A DNA stretch of 64,000 nucleotides from Deltaproteobacteria bacterium (GCA_020444165.1 JAHLLK010000024.1:1-64000), one strand, 5' to 3'; shown: positions 34,252 through 43,479, counted from the stretch's first letter. The notes: a model not told the origin generated them from the letters alone. Numbers and translations are program-made.

Positions 34252-37147
34252 TGCCCAGGCTCACCCGCTGGCCGCGGAAATACATCTCGTTGACCACGTC
34301 CTCCACGATCCGCCGGATCTTGGCCGCGGAGGTGTCCAGGGCGGGCTTCAGGCCGGCCGCGTCGGTGGCGCCCGGGGCGTTGATGGTCTGTTGGATGGTG
34401 ACGGACACGGCCCCCGGGGCGGCCGCGGCCGGCAGGGAGGCCGGCGGCCAGCCCGCACCCGGCCCGGCCGGCGCGGGCGCCAGCGCCCCGGCCGCCTGGT
34501 CCAGGCCGGCGGTGGCCAGCTGCGAGGCCTGGGCGGCGAGCCCGTCCAGGCCCAGGGCGGAGATCTCGGTCCGCACCCCGGCCGGCAGCCCGCCGGCCAC
34601 GGCGGCCCGGGCTTTGTCCAGGTGCTGGCGGAGGGGTTTGGCCAGGGAGGAGGCCCCGGCCGCGGCGATGCCCCGGCCCAGGGTGGCCACCATGGCGGCG
34701 CCGGAGGCGGTGAGGGCCGAAAGCGGGCCCCGGCGAGCGTCCGAAAAGGGCAGGTACTCCCGCACCTTGGCCAGCACGCTCTTGACCATTTCCACCGGCT
34801 GGGCGGCCAGGGATTTGATGCCGTCCACAAAGGTGGCCAGCAGCTTGGCCCCGGCCTCGAACAGGTTCAGCCCGCCCAGCCAGCCGATGACCAGGTCCCA
34901 CGCGCCCTCCATGATGGTCTGCGGCAGGCTCAGCACCGACAGGATCCCATTGGCCAACCCGCGCAACAGGCCCGCGCCCAGCTCGTAGAGGTCGATGCCT
35001 TGCAGCCAGCCCCAGAAGGCGCTCACCTGTTCGGCGGCCCAGGTCCAGATGCCTCCGAAGAACTCCTTCACCTCCTTCCAGTGGGTGATGAGCAGGTAGG
35101 CCCCGGCGGCCAGGGCGGCCACCCCCGCGATCACCAGGCCGATGGGGTTGGCGGTCATGGCCAGGTTGACCAGCCATTGCGCGGCGGCCCAGGCCCGGGT
35201 GGCCACGGCCACCACCATCTGCTTGGCGGCCAGGGCCCCGGCCACCGTCTTTTGCACCACCAGGGCGGCGGCCCCCCGCAGGGTGGTGGTGGCCAGGAAG
35301 TTTTGAGCGGCCACATACATTCGGGTGGCCGCCGTGCCCAGCCGGGTCGCCAGAGTCCAGGCCTTGGCCACCAAAGTCGAATTCTTGATTGCCAGGGCCA
35401 CGGCTTTGGCGGTCCCGGCCATCTCGATCAGCCCGCCCTTCAAAAACAGCCCGGCCATGCGCAGGCCCTTGAAGGCGGTCACCGCCGCCAGGGTGCCGCC
35501 GGCCAGCACAAAGACGGTGTTGGTCAGCCAGGGCACGGCGTTGTGCAGGCCGGCCACCATGTCCATCGCCGCGCCCAGGCCCGCCCCCAGCGCGTTGAAG
35601 GCCGGCAGCAGGGCCGTACCTATGGAGGTAGCCAGGTCGTAGGTCTTGTTGTATAGGATTTTCAGCTTGTTGGCAGTGGTCTGTGCCCGCACCTCGAACT
35701 CCCGGTTCATGGAGCCAAGATACTTTTGCTCCTTGGCCACCAGGCCCACCGCTTGGCGGTATTGATCCAAAGAGCCCACCAGAGTGCCCAGCTCATCGGC
35801 GTGCTCCATGCCGAAGAGATCCACCAGCACGCCCATGCGCTGGCCCTGGTCCAGGGCGGCCAGGCGCTCCAGGAAGTCGTCCAGGGCCCCGGCCCCGTCC
35901 TTGGCGATGGCGGCCTTCAGCCCTCTGCCGCTCAAGCCCATGGCCTGCAGGGCCTTGCTGAATTCCTTGGTGCCCTTGTCGGCGGTCATCAGCTTGGCGA
36001 GCATGGCGTTGATGGCCGTGGCGGCCACCTCCGGCGGCTTGCCCAAGGCCAGAAAGGCGTTGGCCAGGGCGGCGGTGCGCTGGGCCGAAAGCCCGAACAT
36101 TTTGGCCGAGCCGCCGACCCGGGTCAGGGTGTCCACCATGTCCGAGGCCTTGGCCGCGGTGTTGTCACTGAGGTAGTTGACGGCGTCGCCCAGGGCTTCA
36201 ATCTGCTCCACCGGAATCTTGAACACGTTGGAGAGCTTGGCGCTGGCCTCGCCGGCCCGTTCCGCGGTCATGTCGAAAGCCACGGCCATCTTGGCGGTGG
36301 TGGTGACGAACTTGGGCAGCTTGTCGGCCGTGACGCCCAGTTGCCCGCCGGCGGCGGCGATGGCCGCCAACTCCTCGGGCTTCAGCGGCATATTGGTGGT
36401 GGCCATCTTCCGCAGCTCCAGGCTCAGCTTCTCCAGGCCGTCAGGCGTGGGGAAGTCCACCACCTTGCGCACGTCGGCCATGGCAGACTCGTAGTTCATG
36501 GCCGCCTTGAGGGGCCCGGCCAAGAGCAGGGCCGGGGCGGCCACGCCCACCCAATCGCTGGTGGCTTTTTGGCGCATTTCCTGGCCGGCGCGGGCCTTGG
36601 CCAGGGCTCCCTTTTGGGCGGCCAGGAGCTTGATCTGAGTTCGGACCTGGGCGTTGAGCCTTTGGGTGTCCACCCCGGCGGCCTTGGCGGCCGCGCTCAC
36701 CCGCCGCAACTCCTCCACCTTGGCCCGCCAGGCCTGGCGGGCGGCGGTGGCTTCCTTGCCGCCCCGGCGGGAGGCCAGGGCCAGCTCGGCCATCTCCCGC
36801 CGCAAGGTGCGGTATTGCGCAACCTGGCCCGCCGCCCGGCCGGCCGCCTCCAGTTGACCCTTTAGCCCGGCGTACCCCGCCCCCAGATTATTGACCGGCC
36901 CGGCCGAGACGGCGGCGGCCTGCCCGGCGGCCCGGGTTCCCTGGGCGCTTTGCCGCGCAGCCTGGGCCGTGCCGGCCAGCTCCCGCTGCATGCGCCGGTA
37001 AGGCTCGGTCTGGGCCGCGGCGCTGCCGGCCGCCTCCACCTGGGCCTTCAGCCGGGCCACGTCGCCGCCGAAGCTCTTGATCACGCCGGCCGCCCCGGAG
37101 GCGGCCCGGGCGGCGATGGTCAACAGCACGGTCTTGCTCACGGCCAC
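34241..37147 (-). CDS. Phage tail tape measure protein (TP901 type)
   Basis: 968 residues. The N-terminal third is coiled coil (QLEAAGRAAGQVAQYRTLRREMAELALA). The TP901 core follows (MNYESAMADVRKVVDFPTPDGLEKLSLELRKMATT, ELAAIAAAGGQLGVTADKLPKF, VGGSAKMFGLSAQRTAALANAFLALG). Several hydrophobic segments lie around residues 520-680 (VFVLAGGTLAAVTAFKGL, PIGLVIAGVAALAAGAYLLI). The protein sets tail length, at about 0.15 nm per residue roughly 145 nm, and leaves the tail at DNA entry. It follows the E/E' frameshift gene as expected. Confidence 0.92.
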   Translation of the reverse strand: MAVSKTVLLTIAARAASGAAGVIKSFGGDVARLKAQVEAAGSAAAQTEPYRRMQRELAGTAQAARQSAQGTRAAGQAAAVSAGPVNNLGAGYAGLKGQLEAAGRAAGQVAQYRTLRREMAELALASRRGGKEATAARQAWRAKVEELRRVSAAAKAAGVDTQRLNAQVRTQIKLLAAQKGALAKARAGQEMRQKATSDWVGVAAPALLLAGPLKAAMNYESAMADVRKVVDFPTPDGLEKLSLELRKMATTNMPLKPEELAAIAAAGGQLGVTADKLPKFVTTTAKMAVAFDMTAERAGEASAKLSNVFKIPVEQIEALGDAVNYLSDNTAAKASDMVDTLTRVGGSAKMFGLSAQRTAALANAFLALGKPPEVAATAINAMLAKLMTADKGTKEFSKALQAMGLSGRGLKAAIAKDGAGALDDFLERLAALDQGQRMGVLVDLFGMEHADELGTLVGSLDQYRQAVGLVAKEQKYLGSMNREFEVRAQTTANKLKILYNKTYDLATSIGTALLPAFNALGAGLGAAMDMVAGLHNAVPWLTNTVFVLAGGTLAAVTAFKGLRMAGLFLKGGLIEMAGTAKAVALAIKNSTLVAKAWTLATRLGTAATRMYVAAQNFLATTTLRGAAALVVQKTVAGALAAKQMVVAVATRAWAAAQWLVNLAMTANPIGLVIAGVAALAAGAYLLITHWKEVKEFFGGIWTWAAEQVSAFWGWLQGIDLYELGAGLLRGLANGILSVLSLPQTIMEGAWDLVIGWLGGLNLFEAGAKLLATFVDGIKSLAAQPVEMVKSVLAKVREYLPFSDARRGPLSALTASGAAMVATLGRGIAAAGASSLAKPLRQHLDKARAAVAGGLPAGVRTEISALGLDGLAAQASQLATAGLDQAAGALAPAPAGPGAGWPPASLPAAAAPGAVSVTIQQTINAPGATDAAGLKPALDTSAAKIRRIVEDVVNEMYFRGQRVSLGNVN

Positions 37148-37159
37148 GGCGTCATCCCC

Positions 37160-37584
37160 TTAATTCGATGGCTTTTGGGAGGCCAGGGCCAGCCACATGG
37201 CCAGCTCTCCCAAGGTCAGTTCGGCCCAGGACAGGGCCGGCCCCAGCCCGGCCCGGGCCAGGGCCAGGCACGCGTCGATTACTTGGCGGCCGCGGCGGAA
37301 TCCGCACCGAACAAAAAAACGTTCACCGCGCCAGTCAGCCGGAGAACGTCGCCGGCGGGCAGGGCCTTGATGTCGTCCACCGGGCGCTTCACCGCCCGGG
37401 CCGCCAGGCACATGGCGTATTCCACCTGTAAGCTGGCCACGCCCGCGAAGCCCGGGTTCACGGCCTGGAACTCGCGCTCGGCGGCCACCAGGTCATGGCC
37501 GGTCAGGCCCTCCAGGTTCATCTCCACCTCCCGGGTCGGCTCGCCGCCCCAGGCCACCGGCTTGCTCAGAGTGATGGTGCTCAT
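37160..37584 (-). CDS. Tail assembly chaperone with programmed -1 frameshift (P2 E/E'-like)
   Basis: The zero-frame product is 101 residues (37584 to stop at 37279). At codons 89-91 the message reads GTT TTT TTG, i.e. the slippery heptamer T TTT TTG at 37318-37312. A -1 shift there avoids the nearby stop and adds 50 residues (VRCGFRRGRQVIDACLALAR... ASQKPSN) to give a 141-residue form ending at 37160, 12 bases before the tape measure gene. Known biology: most long-tailed phages make such a pair just upstream of the tape measure gene, the short and long forms guiding tail tube assembly. The extension has plausible protein sequence (SWAELTLGELAMWLALAS), which supports use of the shift. Confidence 0.82.
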
Positions 37585-38102
37585 AACCCCAGATCCCCTC
37601 TGACGGCCGCCAGGTAGTCGGTGCCGTCGATCTTGCAGATGTAGTTGAGCTTGTCGATTTCCACGATTTCGTTGCCCTCGATGCTGAGCTTCAGGTACAC
37701 CACCTCGAACTCCATGCCGGTGTCCATCAGGGCTCCCGGCTCCAGCTTGCCCAGGCCGGCCTTTTTGGGGATGGCCTTCATCACGCACTGGACCGGTTTG
37801 GGCTGGTACTCCCCGGAGCCGGCGTCGTAGTACTGCATGCTGCCCCGGCAATCCAACTGGTGGGCCTTGGGCGCGGCCAGCTTGGCCGCGTTGGCGGTGG
37901 TGACCCGCCAGGTCAGCTTCAGGGTAAGGGCCTGGTAGTGGCCCAGGACCGGGCTGTCCACCTCGCCGGCGATGCCCGCGCCCTTGACCGTCTCGGTCAT
38001 GGCCTCCAGCTCGGGCAGTTCGACATCGGCCACGCCGATGAGGTCTTCGCCCTCGTTGTAGACCCGGAAATTGATCAGCTTTTCAGGTACCGGGTTGGCC
38101 AT
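37581..38102 (-). CDS. Major tail tube protein (P2 FII-like)
   Basis: 173 residues, normal length. PVPEKLINFRVYNEGEDLIGVADVELPELEAMTETVKGAGIAGEVD is the recognisable N-terminus, and EVVYLKLSIEGNEIVEIDKLNYICKIDGTDYLA the C-terminal strand region. It polymerises into the inner tube of the contractile tail. Lies four bases after the sheath gene and overlaps the next start. Confidence 0.9.
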   Translation of the reverse strand: MANPVPEKLINFRVYNEGEDLIGVADVELPELEAMTETVKGAGIAGEVDSPVLGHYQALTLKLTWRVTTANAAKLAAPKAHQLDCRGSMQYYDAGSGEYQPKPVQCVMKAIPKKAGLGKLEPGALMDTGMEFEVVYLKLSIEGNEIVEIDKLNYICKIDGTDYLAAVRGDLGL

Positions 38103-38105
38103 GGA

Positions 38106-39563
38106 TTACTCCCCTCCGAACAGGGTATTCACGTATCCCGGGTCGTACTCCAACAGGCCGTGGATCTCCCGCGCCGGGCTGGGCGGGGTCACGTACAAAT
38201 GGAACCGGATGATGCCGTCCATCAGGTCGGTGATGGGGTTCTCGTCCCGCAGGAACTCCACCCGGCCGCCCAGGATGAACTGGCGGGCGGCCAGGCCATT
38301 CAGGAAGATGTTGAAGGAATCGATGATGGTCTCGACCAGCCGGCGGTTGAGCGGTTTGTCCACCTTTTGCCAGAAGGTCAGGATGAAGGTGTTGGCCAGC
38401 CAGCGGAACATCCGCTGAATGGGCAGGAAGGCGTCCTTCACGTCGGTCACCGCCGGGTAGCAGCCGGTGCGGTTGCCCCAGAGCTTCCACCCGCCGATGA
38501 AGTTCAGCGGGGTGGCCACTCCCTGCTCGTTCAGGTAGTTGGCCTCGCTGATCCCCAGGAACACCGTGTCGCCGCTCTCCACGATGGCTCCGTTGGCCTT
38601 CAGGGCCTTGTTGGACGGGCTCTCGTAGGGGATGTCCTCGTTGTCCGCGTCCACGCTGCCGGTGATGCCGGCCGCCTGGGTGGACAGGTGGAACACCTTG
38701 TCCTCGATCTTGACCTTGGGCCAGAGGTTGTACTGGCCCGGGTCCACGTAGTTGTTCAGGTTCTTCCAGGCCGCCACCTCGGAATAGCGGTCCGCGCCGC
38801 TGGCGTCCGAGGGGATGTCCACGTAGGCGAAGCAACTGAAATGGCCGTTGACGTTGCCAGCCTTGGTGACCATCACCGCCGCCACCAGGGGGTTGTGGCT
38901 CCAGCCCGGGGCCAGCACCAGGCCGGGCAGCAGCCGGAAGCGGGGAAACACCTGGTCCACCAGCTCCAGGCCGGTCTTTTGGCCGGTGGCCGCCACGATG
39001 CCGCCCACGATGTCGTCGGCGTCCACCAGGGAGGGGTCGCCGTAGGAGTAGTCCACCTGCACCGTGGCGTCGGCCGCGATGGCCCCGCCTTCCACCAAGG
39101 TGATCTCGCCGGTGATCCGGTCCACCTCGTAGTCGGTGCCCGCCACGTGGGTGGTCAGCCCGTCTTCGGACTTCACCACCGGGGCCGCCACCAGGCCGGG
39201 GTGGGCCAGGGTCAGCTTGCCGGCCTCGAAGCTGGCCGCCTCGCCGCTGACCGCCGTCTTGTGCACCGCCGGATCGAACACGTTGATGAACACCACCGGG
39301 GCCAGGGCGAACAGGACGAACTGGGAGTAGAGGAACTCGCAAAGGGTGTACGCCTTCCAGTCCTCGGAATAGCCCAGGTTGGTCACCGCCTCGCCGTGGG
39401 TGTAGGCCAGGAAGGGATCATTCACCGGGCCGGTGAAGTCCTCCCGGACCATGTGCACCGGCGCGGTGCCCACCACCACCGGCATGGCCGCCCCGATCCG
39501 CCGGGGGGGTACGATGGAAGTGGGGAGCTGGGTGACATAGACGCCATGCTTGTAGACGCTCAT
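38106..39563 (-). CDS. Tail sheath protein
   Basis: 485 residues. Conserved sheath elements are GVYVTQLPTSIVPPRRIGAAMPVVVGTAP, YTLCEFLYSQFVLFALAPVVFINVFDPA, PGLVLAPGWSHNPLV, GISEANYLNEQGVATPLNFIGGWKLWGNRT and FRWLANTFILTFWQ, ending in PAREIHGLLEYDPGYVNTLF. It forms the outer contractile sheath. The insertion around residues 100-180 (AVHKTAVSGEAASFE...) is a variable outer domain. Confidence 0.93.
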   Translation of the reverse strand: MSVYKHGVYVTQLPTSIVPPRRIGAAMPVVVGTAPVHMVREDFTGPVNDPFLAYTHGEAVTNLGYSEDWKAYTLCEFLYSQFVLFALAPVVFINVFDPAVHKTAVSGEAASFEAGKLTLAHPGLVAAPVVKSEDGLTTHVAGTDYEVDRITGEITLVEGGAIAADATVQVDYSYGDPSLVDADDIVGGIVAATGQKTGLELVDQVFPRFRLLPGLVLAPGWSHNPLVAAVMVTKAGNVNGHFSCFAYVDIPSDASGADRYSEVAAWKNLNNYVDPGQYNLWPKVKIEDKVFHLSTQAAGITGSVDADNEDIPYESPSNKALKANGAIVESGDTVFLGISEANYLNEQGVATPLNFIGGWKLWGNRTGCYPAVTDVKDAFLPIQRMFRWLANTFILTFWQKVDKPLNRRLVETIIDSFNIFLNGLAARQFILGGRVEFLRDENPITDLMDGIIRFHLYVTPPSPAREIHGLLEYDPGYVNTLFGGE

Positions 39564-39566
39564 GAA

Positions 39567-39902
39567 CTAAACCTCCCGGTTTTCGGCCACGCGGCGGTAG
39601 GCCTTGGCCAGGGTCGAACCGGAGTCCCGCAGCTCCGCCTTGGCCGCCGGCACCCGGGAGAGGGGCACCAGCAGGGTGGCGATGACGGGCCGGGCATTGA
39701 TGGCCTCCACGAGCTGCACCGGGCGGCCGCCCCGGAAGATCTGGCCGTGGCTCACCAGGCCGGCTGGCAGGTTGGGGCCCAGGTACATCTCGCCCGGCAG
39801 GCGGTTGATCACCGCCGGCGTGACCTTCACCTCCGGGGGCGGCGCGGCCTGGGGCCGTTGCTCCTCCGGCGGGGTCTCGGGATCAGGGGTATGTCGAGCC
39901 AT
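39567..39902 (-). CDS. Small phage protein between gp37-like and sheath genes
   Basis: 111 residues, not recognised. The N-terminus is proline-rich; the middle VTPAVINRLPGEMYLGPNLPAGLVSHGQIFRG and the end VPLSRVPAAKAELRDSGSTLAKAYRRVAE suggest a small soluble fold. In Mu a comparable small gene (gp38) lies just before the sheath gene. Overlaps the previous gene by 20 bases. Confidence 0.65.
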   Translation of the reverse strand: MARHTPDPETPPEEQRPQAAPPPEVKVTPAVINRLPGEMYLGPNLPAGLVSHGQIFRGGRPVQLVEAINARPVIATLLVPLSRVPAAKAELRDSGSTLAKAYRRVAENREV

Positions 39903-40386
39903 AAGCGTCTACCTCCGCGCTAGTGGGGATGAGGGGGCGGTTGATGGCCACCTCGATTTCCAAAACCGCCACCGCCGCCTGGCTGTTGCACCAGGCCAGC
40001 CGCCAGGACAGCGGGGTGATGTGCTCCAGATTGCCGCCCGGCCGCCAGCCCTCCACCAGGACCCGGGCCCGGTCCAAGACGGCCAGGCACCCGGGCAGCT
40101 CGTCGTCGCCCCACACCGCCTGGGCCGGGTGGCGCAGGTTGCGCCCGGCGGCCAGGAGGGCCAGGGGCGCTACCTCCAGCAGGGCGGCGCTAAGGTTGTC
40201 CCGCCGAAACTCCCCCCGGGCGCAGTAGGTGCCCAAGGCCGGGAAGCGGGGGAACAGGGTCTTCCAGGCGTCGTCATTGAACCCCGGCAGGGCCAGGATC
40301 TCGGTGCGCCAGCCGGCCAGCACCGGGTCGGCCTGGAGCACCGGCAGCAGGGCCGCCTCCACCTCCAGGACGGAACCGAACATCAT
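39883..40386 (-). CDS. Mu gp37-like head-tail protein
   Basis: 167 residues. FGSVLEVEAALLPVLQADPVLAGWRTEILALPG and FPALGTYCARGEFRRDN... followed by WRPGGNLEHITPLSWRLAWCNSQAAVAVLEIEVAINR fit the gp37 family of Mu-like phages in length, order and sequence style. Likely a neck or tail-terminator component. Start ATG at 40386 overlaps the stop of the virion morphogenesis gene; a second ATG is the next codon. Confidence 0.65.
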   Translation of the reverse strand: MMFGSVLEVEAALLPVLQADPVLAGWRTEILALPGFNDDAWKTLFPRFPALGTYCARGEFRRDNLSAALLEVAPLALLAAGRNLRHPAQAVWGDDELPGCLAVLDRARVLVEGWRPGGNLEHITPLSWRLAWCNSQAAVAVLEIEVAINRPLIPTSAEVDAYGSTYP

Positions 40387-40823
40387 GGCAGGGCCTCCGC
40401 CAGATAGTCCCGCGCGGCGTCTTCGATGGCCGCCAGGTCCAGGGAATCCTCGTCGGGCATGTAGGGCCGGGCGGGGATGGTGACCTTGCGGCCCCGGCCG
40501 GCCTGGCCGCCGAACTGGTGGATGGCCGCGTAAAGCCGGTTGGAGCCCACCCACACCTCATCCCCGGCCAGCTCCACGAACAGGGATCCCCGCAGGAGCC
40601 CGGTGTCGAGAAGGGTCTGGCCGCCCTCCGCCTCGGCCCGGCGGCTGGGCTGCCAGGCCTCCCCGGCCGGCGAGGCCTGGGCCTCGAAGGCGTCCAGGGC
40701 CTGGGACCGGGCGATCTCGCCCACCTCTTGGAGCAGGGGGCCGGTGTCCTTCAGGACCCGCTCCAGTTCGCGGAACAACTGATCCGCCTGGGTGGTGTCC
40801 AGGGTGAGGCGCACTCCCGCCAT
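40383..40823 (-). CDS. Phage virion morphogenesis protein (Mu gpG/P2 gpS-like)
   Basis: 146 residues. The family marks are LFRELERVLKDTGPLLQEVGEIARSQALDAF, ASPAGEAWQPSRR, LLDTGLLRGSLFVELAGDEVWVGSNRLYAAIHQFGG and IPARPYMPDEDS. It acts in head completion or head-tail joining. In Mu this gene (G) lies before the protease; here it comes after the capsid and gp36 genes. Confidence 0.88.
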   Translation of the reverse strand: MAGVRLTLDTTQADQLFRELERVLKDTGPLLQEVGEIARSQALDAFEAQASPAGEAWQPSRRAEAEGGQTLLDTGLLRGSLFVELAGDEVWVGSNRLYAAIHQFGGQAGRGRKVTIPARPYMPDEDSLDLAAIEDAARDYLAEALP

Positions 40824-41245
40824 CAGTAGGTCTCCAAATCAAAGAGGGGCTTGGCGGTCACCACCGCCAGGCTGCCCGGCGAGGCTGGCTCGGCCGTGGT
40901 GTTGCCTGGGCCGGGACCCAGGGTCAGCTCGCCGCTCCCGATCTTCTCCAGGAGCTTCAAGCACCGCTTGTATTCTTCGGCCCACTCGCCCAGCTCCAGG
41001 TGGCTGCGGCGGCGGTGCAGGTTGTAGGCCGCGATTTTGGCCGAGAGGTTGGCCGCCAGAGGTGGGGTGGCCGCCAGGGGCACGGTCATCACCAGGCCCA
41101 GGTAGGCGTCGATCTCCCGGTCGGCCTGTTCGATGGCTTCGGCGATGACCTCCTCCGGCGGCAGCCCGCCCAGGCCGTCGTCCGCCAGTTGGCGGAGCGT
41201 GTCCGGCGACAGCAATCGTTTGAGGTCGGTCTCGGAGGAGTACAT
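40823..41245 (-). CDS. DUF1320/Mu gp36-like head-tail connector protein
   Basis: 140 residues. MYSSETDLKRLLSPDTLRQLADD, VIAEAIEQADREIDAYLGLVMTVPL and AYNLHRRRSHLELGEWAEEYKRCLKLLEKIGSGEL are typical for gp36. It is a helical adaptor at the capsid vertex. It begins a new stretch 111 bases after the capsid gene. Confidence 0.85.
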   Translation of the reverse strand: MYSSETDLKRLLSPDTLRQLADDGLGGLPPEEVIAEAIEQADREIDAYLGLVMTVPLAATPPLAANLSAKIAAYNLHRRRSHLELGEWAEEYKRCLKLLEKIGSGELTLGPGPGNTTAEPASPGSLAVVTAKPLFDLETY

Positions 41246-41305
41246 GGCCCTCTCGCAGCCTTCACACTAGTTTTGTCCTAGTTTAAAATCTCAACCCATG
41301 TGGTG

Positions 41306-41339
41306 GGCCGCCCCCGGCGTCTCGGGGCAAATGGCGGCC
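41306..41339 (-). terminator. Hairpin after the capsid gene
   Basis: Outer stem GGCCGCC/GGCGGCC (41306-41312 with 41333-41339) with an inner CCCCG/CGGGG pairing, located 18 bases past the capsid stop. On the minus strand it is followed by a weak T-rich stretch. It may reduce read-through from the highly expressed capsid gene. Confidence 0.4.
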
Positions 41340-41356
41340 CCATCCCCTGGCGTCCG

Positions 41357-42355
41357 CTAGGAGATAACCACCGCCTTGGCCACGGCCTGGGGCGAGACCA
41401 CCGGCAGGGGCTTGGACTGGGCGGTGAGCACGTAGCCGTTGGGCCGATCCACCAGGACCGCGTCCACGAATATGGGTAAAGCCCGGAGACCCGCCTTGAG
41501 ATCGTCCAGGGACGCGTAATACAAAGCCGTGTACCCGGTGCTCACCACGCGGATCTCCTTGTCCGGCACCTTGAGCACCTCGGCTCCGGTGGCCGGGTTG
41601 GTGTAGGCCTCATCCATCTTCTTGATGGTGTGGCCGCCCACGTCGATCTGGCCGGAGCTGATGGCCACCGGCACCTTGGGTTTGTCCTTGGCGTCGGCCA
41701 AGGACAGCAGGGTGGCGAAGGCGGTGCGCCCCGCGTAGATGGTCTTCTTGCCGGGGTGCTTGGCCCGGTTGATGGTGGTGCCGATTTCCCCGAGCTGCTG
41801 GTAGACCTTGAGGAGCGTCATGTCGGCGTGATCCCACCTGTCCGCCGCGTCCACGGTGATGGTGTGGATATCGCTGCCATAACCAACCTGATAGTCAGCG
41901 AAGCTCCCGCCCTTCTGGCGCAGCGGGTGGAAGATCTTGCCGCTAAAGATGGCTTGGCTGGCCATCGCCTCCATGGTGTCCTTGATAGTCCTCCGCAACT
42001 GAAGGACCTTGCGGGTGGCCCAGGCCTTCCAATCCTCTTGCCCCAGAAGGGACAGGTTGTTCAGCTCAACCGGGTCGAGCCGGCTTTCGACGTAGATGGG
42101 GAGTGGCTCAACCCACTGCGCGGTCAACTTGTCAGCCACGAGGGGGACGGGTTCGGCCCCTCGGCCCACCACGGCCACCACGCCCAGGGTGGCCTGGATC
42201 TCGGCCATGGGGACGAGGGGCCCGTTATAGGTGGTCCGCACGCTCTCGGGGAACAGGTCGTCCAGGACCGTGTTCTCCACCGGGGCGGCCTTCTCGATAA
42301 TTTTGGCGATCTCGGCTGCCGCGAAGAGGGCCTTCAGGTTTACGCTCAGGCTCAT
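41357..42355 (-). CDS. Major capsid protein (capsid E-like, HK97 fold)
   Basis: 332 residues. DDLFPESVRTTYNGPLVPMAEI, VPLVADKLTAQWVEPLPIYVESRLDPVELNNL, the axial GKKTIYAGRTAFATLLSLA and a conserved C-terminal VLVDRPNGYVLTAQSKPL. Length, order and place (after protease/scaffold and decoration genes) support a major head protein. Fold assignment comes from pattern, not from a search. Confidence 0.8.
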   Translation of the reverse strand: MSLSVNLKALFAAAEIAKIIEKAAPVENTVLDDLFPESVRTTYNGPLVPMAEIQATLGVVAVVGRGAEPVPLVADKLTAQWVEPLPIYVESRLDPVELNNLSLLGQEDWKAWATRKVLQLRRTIKDTMEAMASQAIFSGKIFHPLRQKGGSFADYQVGYGSDIHTITVDAADRWDHADMTLLKVYQQLGEIGTTINRAKHPGKKTIYAGRTAFATLLSLADAKDKPKVPVAISSGQIDVGGHTIKKMDEAYTNPATGAEVLKVPDKEIRVVSTGYTALYYASLDDLKAGLRALPIFVDAVLVDRPNGYVLTAQSKPLPVVSPQAVAKAVVIS

Positions 42356-42391
42356 TTAAACCTCCCTACAAGGGCCAAGGCCCCGTCTGAT

Positions 42392-42982
42392 TTACTGGGG
42401 CCAGAGGCCCAGGCGCTCCATGCTCAACATCTGGTCCGCCGTGGGGGCGGCCGGGGCGGCCACGCCCACGGTGAGCTGGGCCTGGACCACCTTGCCGTGG
42501 ATCACCACCTCGCAGTCCCCGGCGTCGGCCACGGCCGGCCGGAGCAGCACGCCCCGGAGCACCGGCTTGTAGCCGGCGGTCACCGGGGCCTCGGCCAGCG
42601 GGGCCACATTAAAGGTCGCCGCGAAGCTGCCGGTCTGGTAGTTGACGCTGCCGGTCCCGCCCGCGTCCCCGGTCAGGGCGCCGAAACCGTCGTCCGCGAA
42701 GGTTTCCGTCCCGTCGGTCACGGACACGCTGCCCGGCTCCACCGGGCCCAGCACGCCGGCGAAATCCTTCTCGGCCCCGTCGCCCGCGCCGGCGGCGAAA
42801 GTCTGGGACGCATCCCAGGGCACCACTAGCCCGGCCGCGTCCAGGGCCACCAACAGCCCGGCGGCCAGGGCAGCCAGCCCGGCCAAGAGCGGTTCGTTCC
42901 GGACCACATGGGGGCCCGGCCCGAACAGCACCGGGATCTCCTGGGCCGAAATGGATCCGATCACCGCGTCATGCACTGCCAT
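42392..42982 (-). CDS. Probable head decoration protein
   Basis: 196 residues. Two parts are seen: residues 1-90 with HVVRNEPLLAGLAALAAGLLVALDAAG, the style of lambda gpD-like cement proteins, and a beta-rich part with GSVNYQTGSFAATFNVAPLAEAPVTAGYKPVLRGVLLRP. Its place directly before the capsid gene in transcription order supports the call. The tail QMLSMERLGLWPQ is unassigned. Confidence 0.6.
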   Translation of the reverse strand: MAVHDAVIGSISAQEIPVLFGPGPHVVRNEPLLAGLAALAAGLLVALDAAGLVVPWDASQTFAAGAGDGAEKDFAGVLGPVEPGSVSVTDGTETFADDGFGALTGDAGGTGSVNYQTGSFAATFNVAPLAEAPVTAGYKPVLRGVLLRPAVADAGDCEVVIHGKVVQAQLTVGVAAPAAPTADQMLSMERLGLWPQ

Positions 42983-43020
42983 TGCTCTCTCCTCCTAGCC
43001 TTGGCGCTCCGCGCCGGGCC

Positions 43021-43479
43021 CTAGAACTTGGCGGCGCACACGGCCGCGTTGGGAATGTCGTCTTCCTGGCCCTGGGGTTCCTCGGCAAACTCGCCCAGGA
43101 GCTTGTGGCAGCCCCGGCCCTCCAGCATCTTCCAGTAGGCCTCCTCGCCGGCCACCTTGCGCTCCTCCCCGCCCTCGGCGAAGGTGAACTCGCTGGCCGC
43201 CAGGGACCCGGCGATGGCCATGACCACCGGCTTGTCGCCCGGCGCGGCCTTGCCCAACTTCACCAGCTCGTTGAAGCGGTTCTCCCGCGCGGCCTTGGCC
43301 GCCTGGGCCTCCTTCTCGGCGAAGCGCTGCTCGGCCGCCGCCCGGGCCGTCTCGGCCGCCTGGGCCTTGCCCTCGGCCGCGGCCTGGGCGGTCTTGGCCG
43401 CCGCGGCTTCCTGCTCGGCCTGGGCGTTCTTCGCTTTCAGCTCGGCCACCTCGGCCTGGAGCTGTTCGACCTTGTCCAT
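43021..43479 (-). CDS. Internal in-frame scaffold protein (Mu gpZ-like)
   Basis: 152 residues, the C-terminal half of the protease gene. ATG at 43479 (codon 141) is preceded by GAGGAGGAGCCGAAC, a strong ribosome-binding site inside the larger gene, and starts MDKVEQLQAEVAELKAKNAQ, a coiled coil from the first residues. Known biology: Mu and lambda make protease and scaffold from nested in-frame starts. Translation from this site is inference but well supported. Confidence 0.75.
   Translation of the reverse strand: MDKVEQLQAEVAELKAKNAQAEQEAAAAKTAQAAAEGKAQAAETARAAAEQRFAEKEAQAAKAARENRFNELVKLGKAAPGDKPVVMAIAGSLAASEFTFAEGGEERKVAGEEAYWKMLEGRGCHKLLGEFAEEPQGQEDDIPNAAVCAAKF

Noticed and set aside
37160..37411. 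Separate gene before the tape measure gene
   Set aside because: Its first 30 codons only mirror the zero-frame chaperone gene; the meaningful part begins exactly at the slippery site, so it is the frameshift extension.
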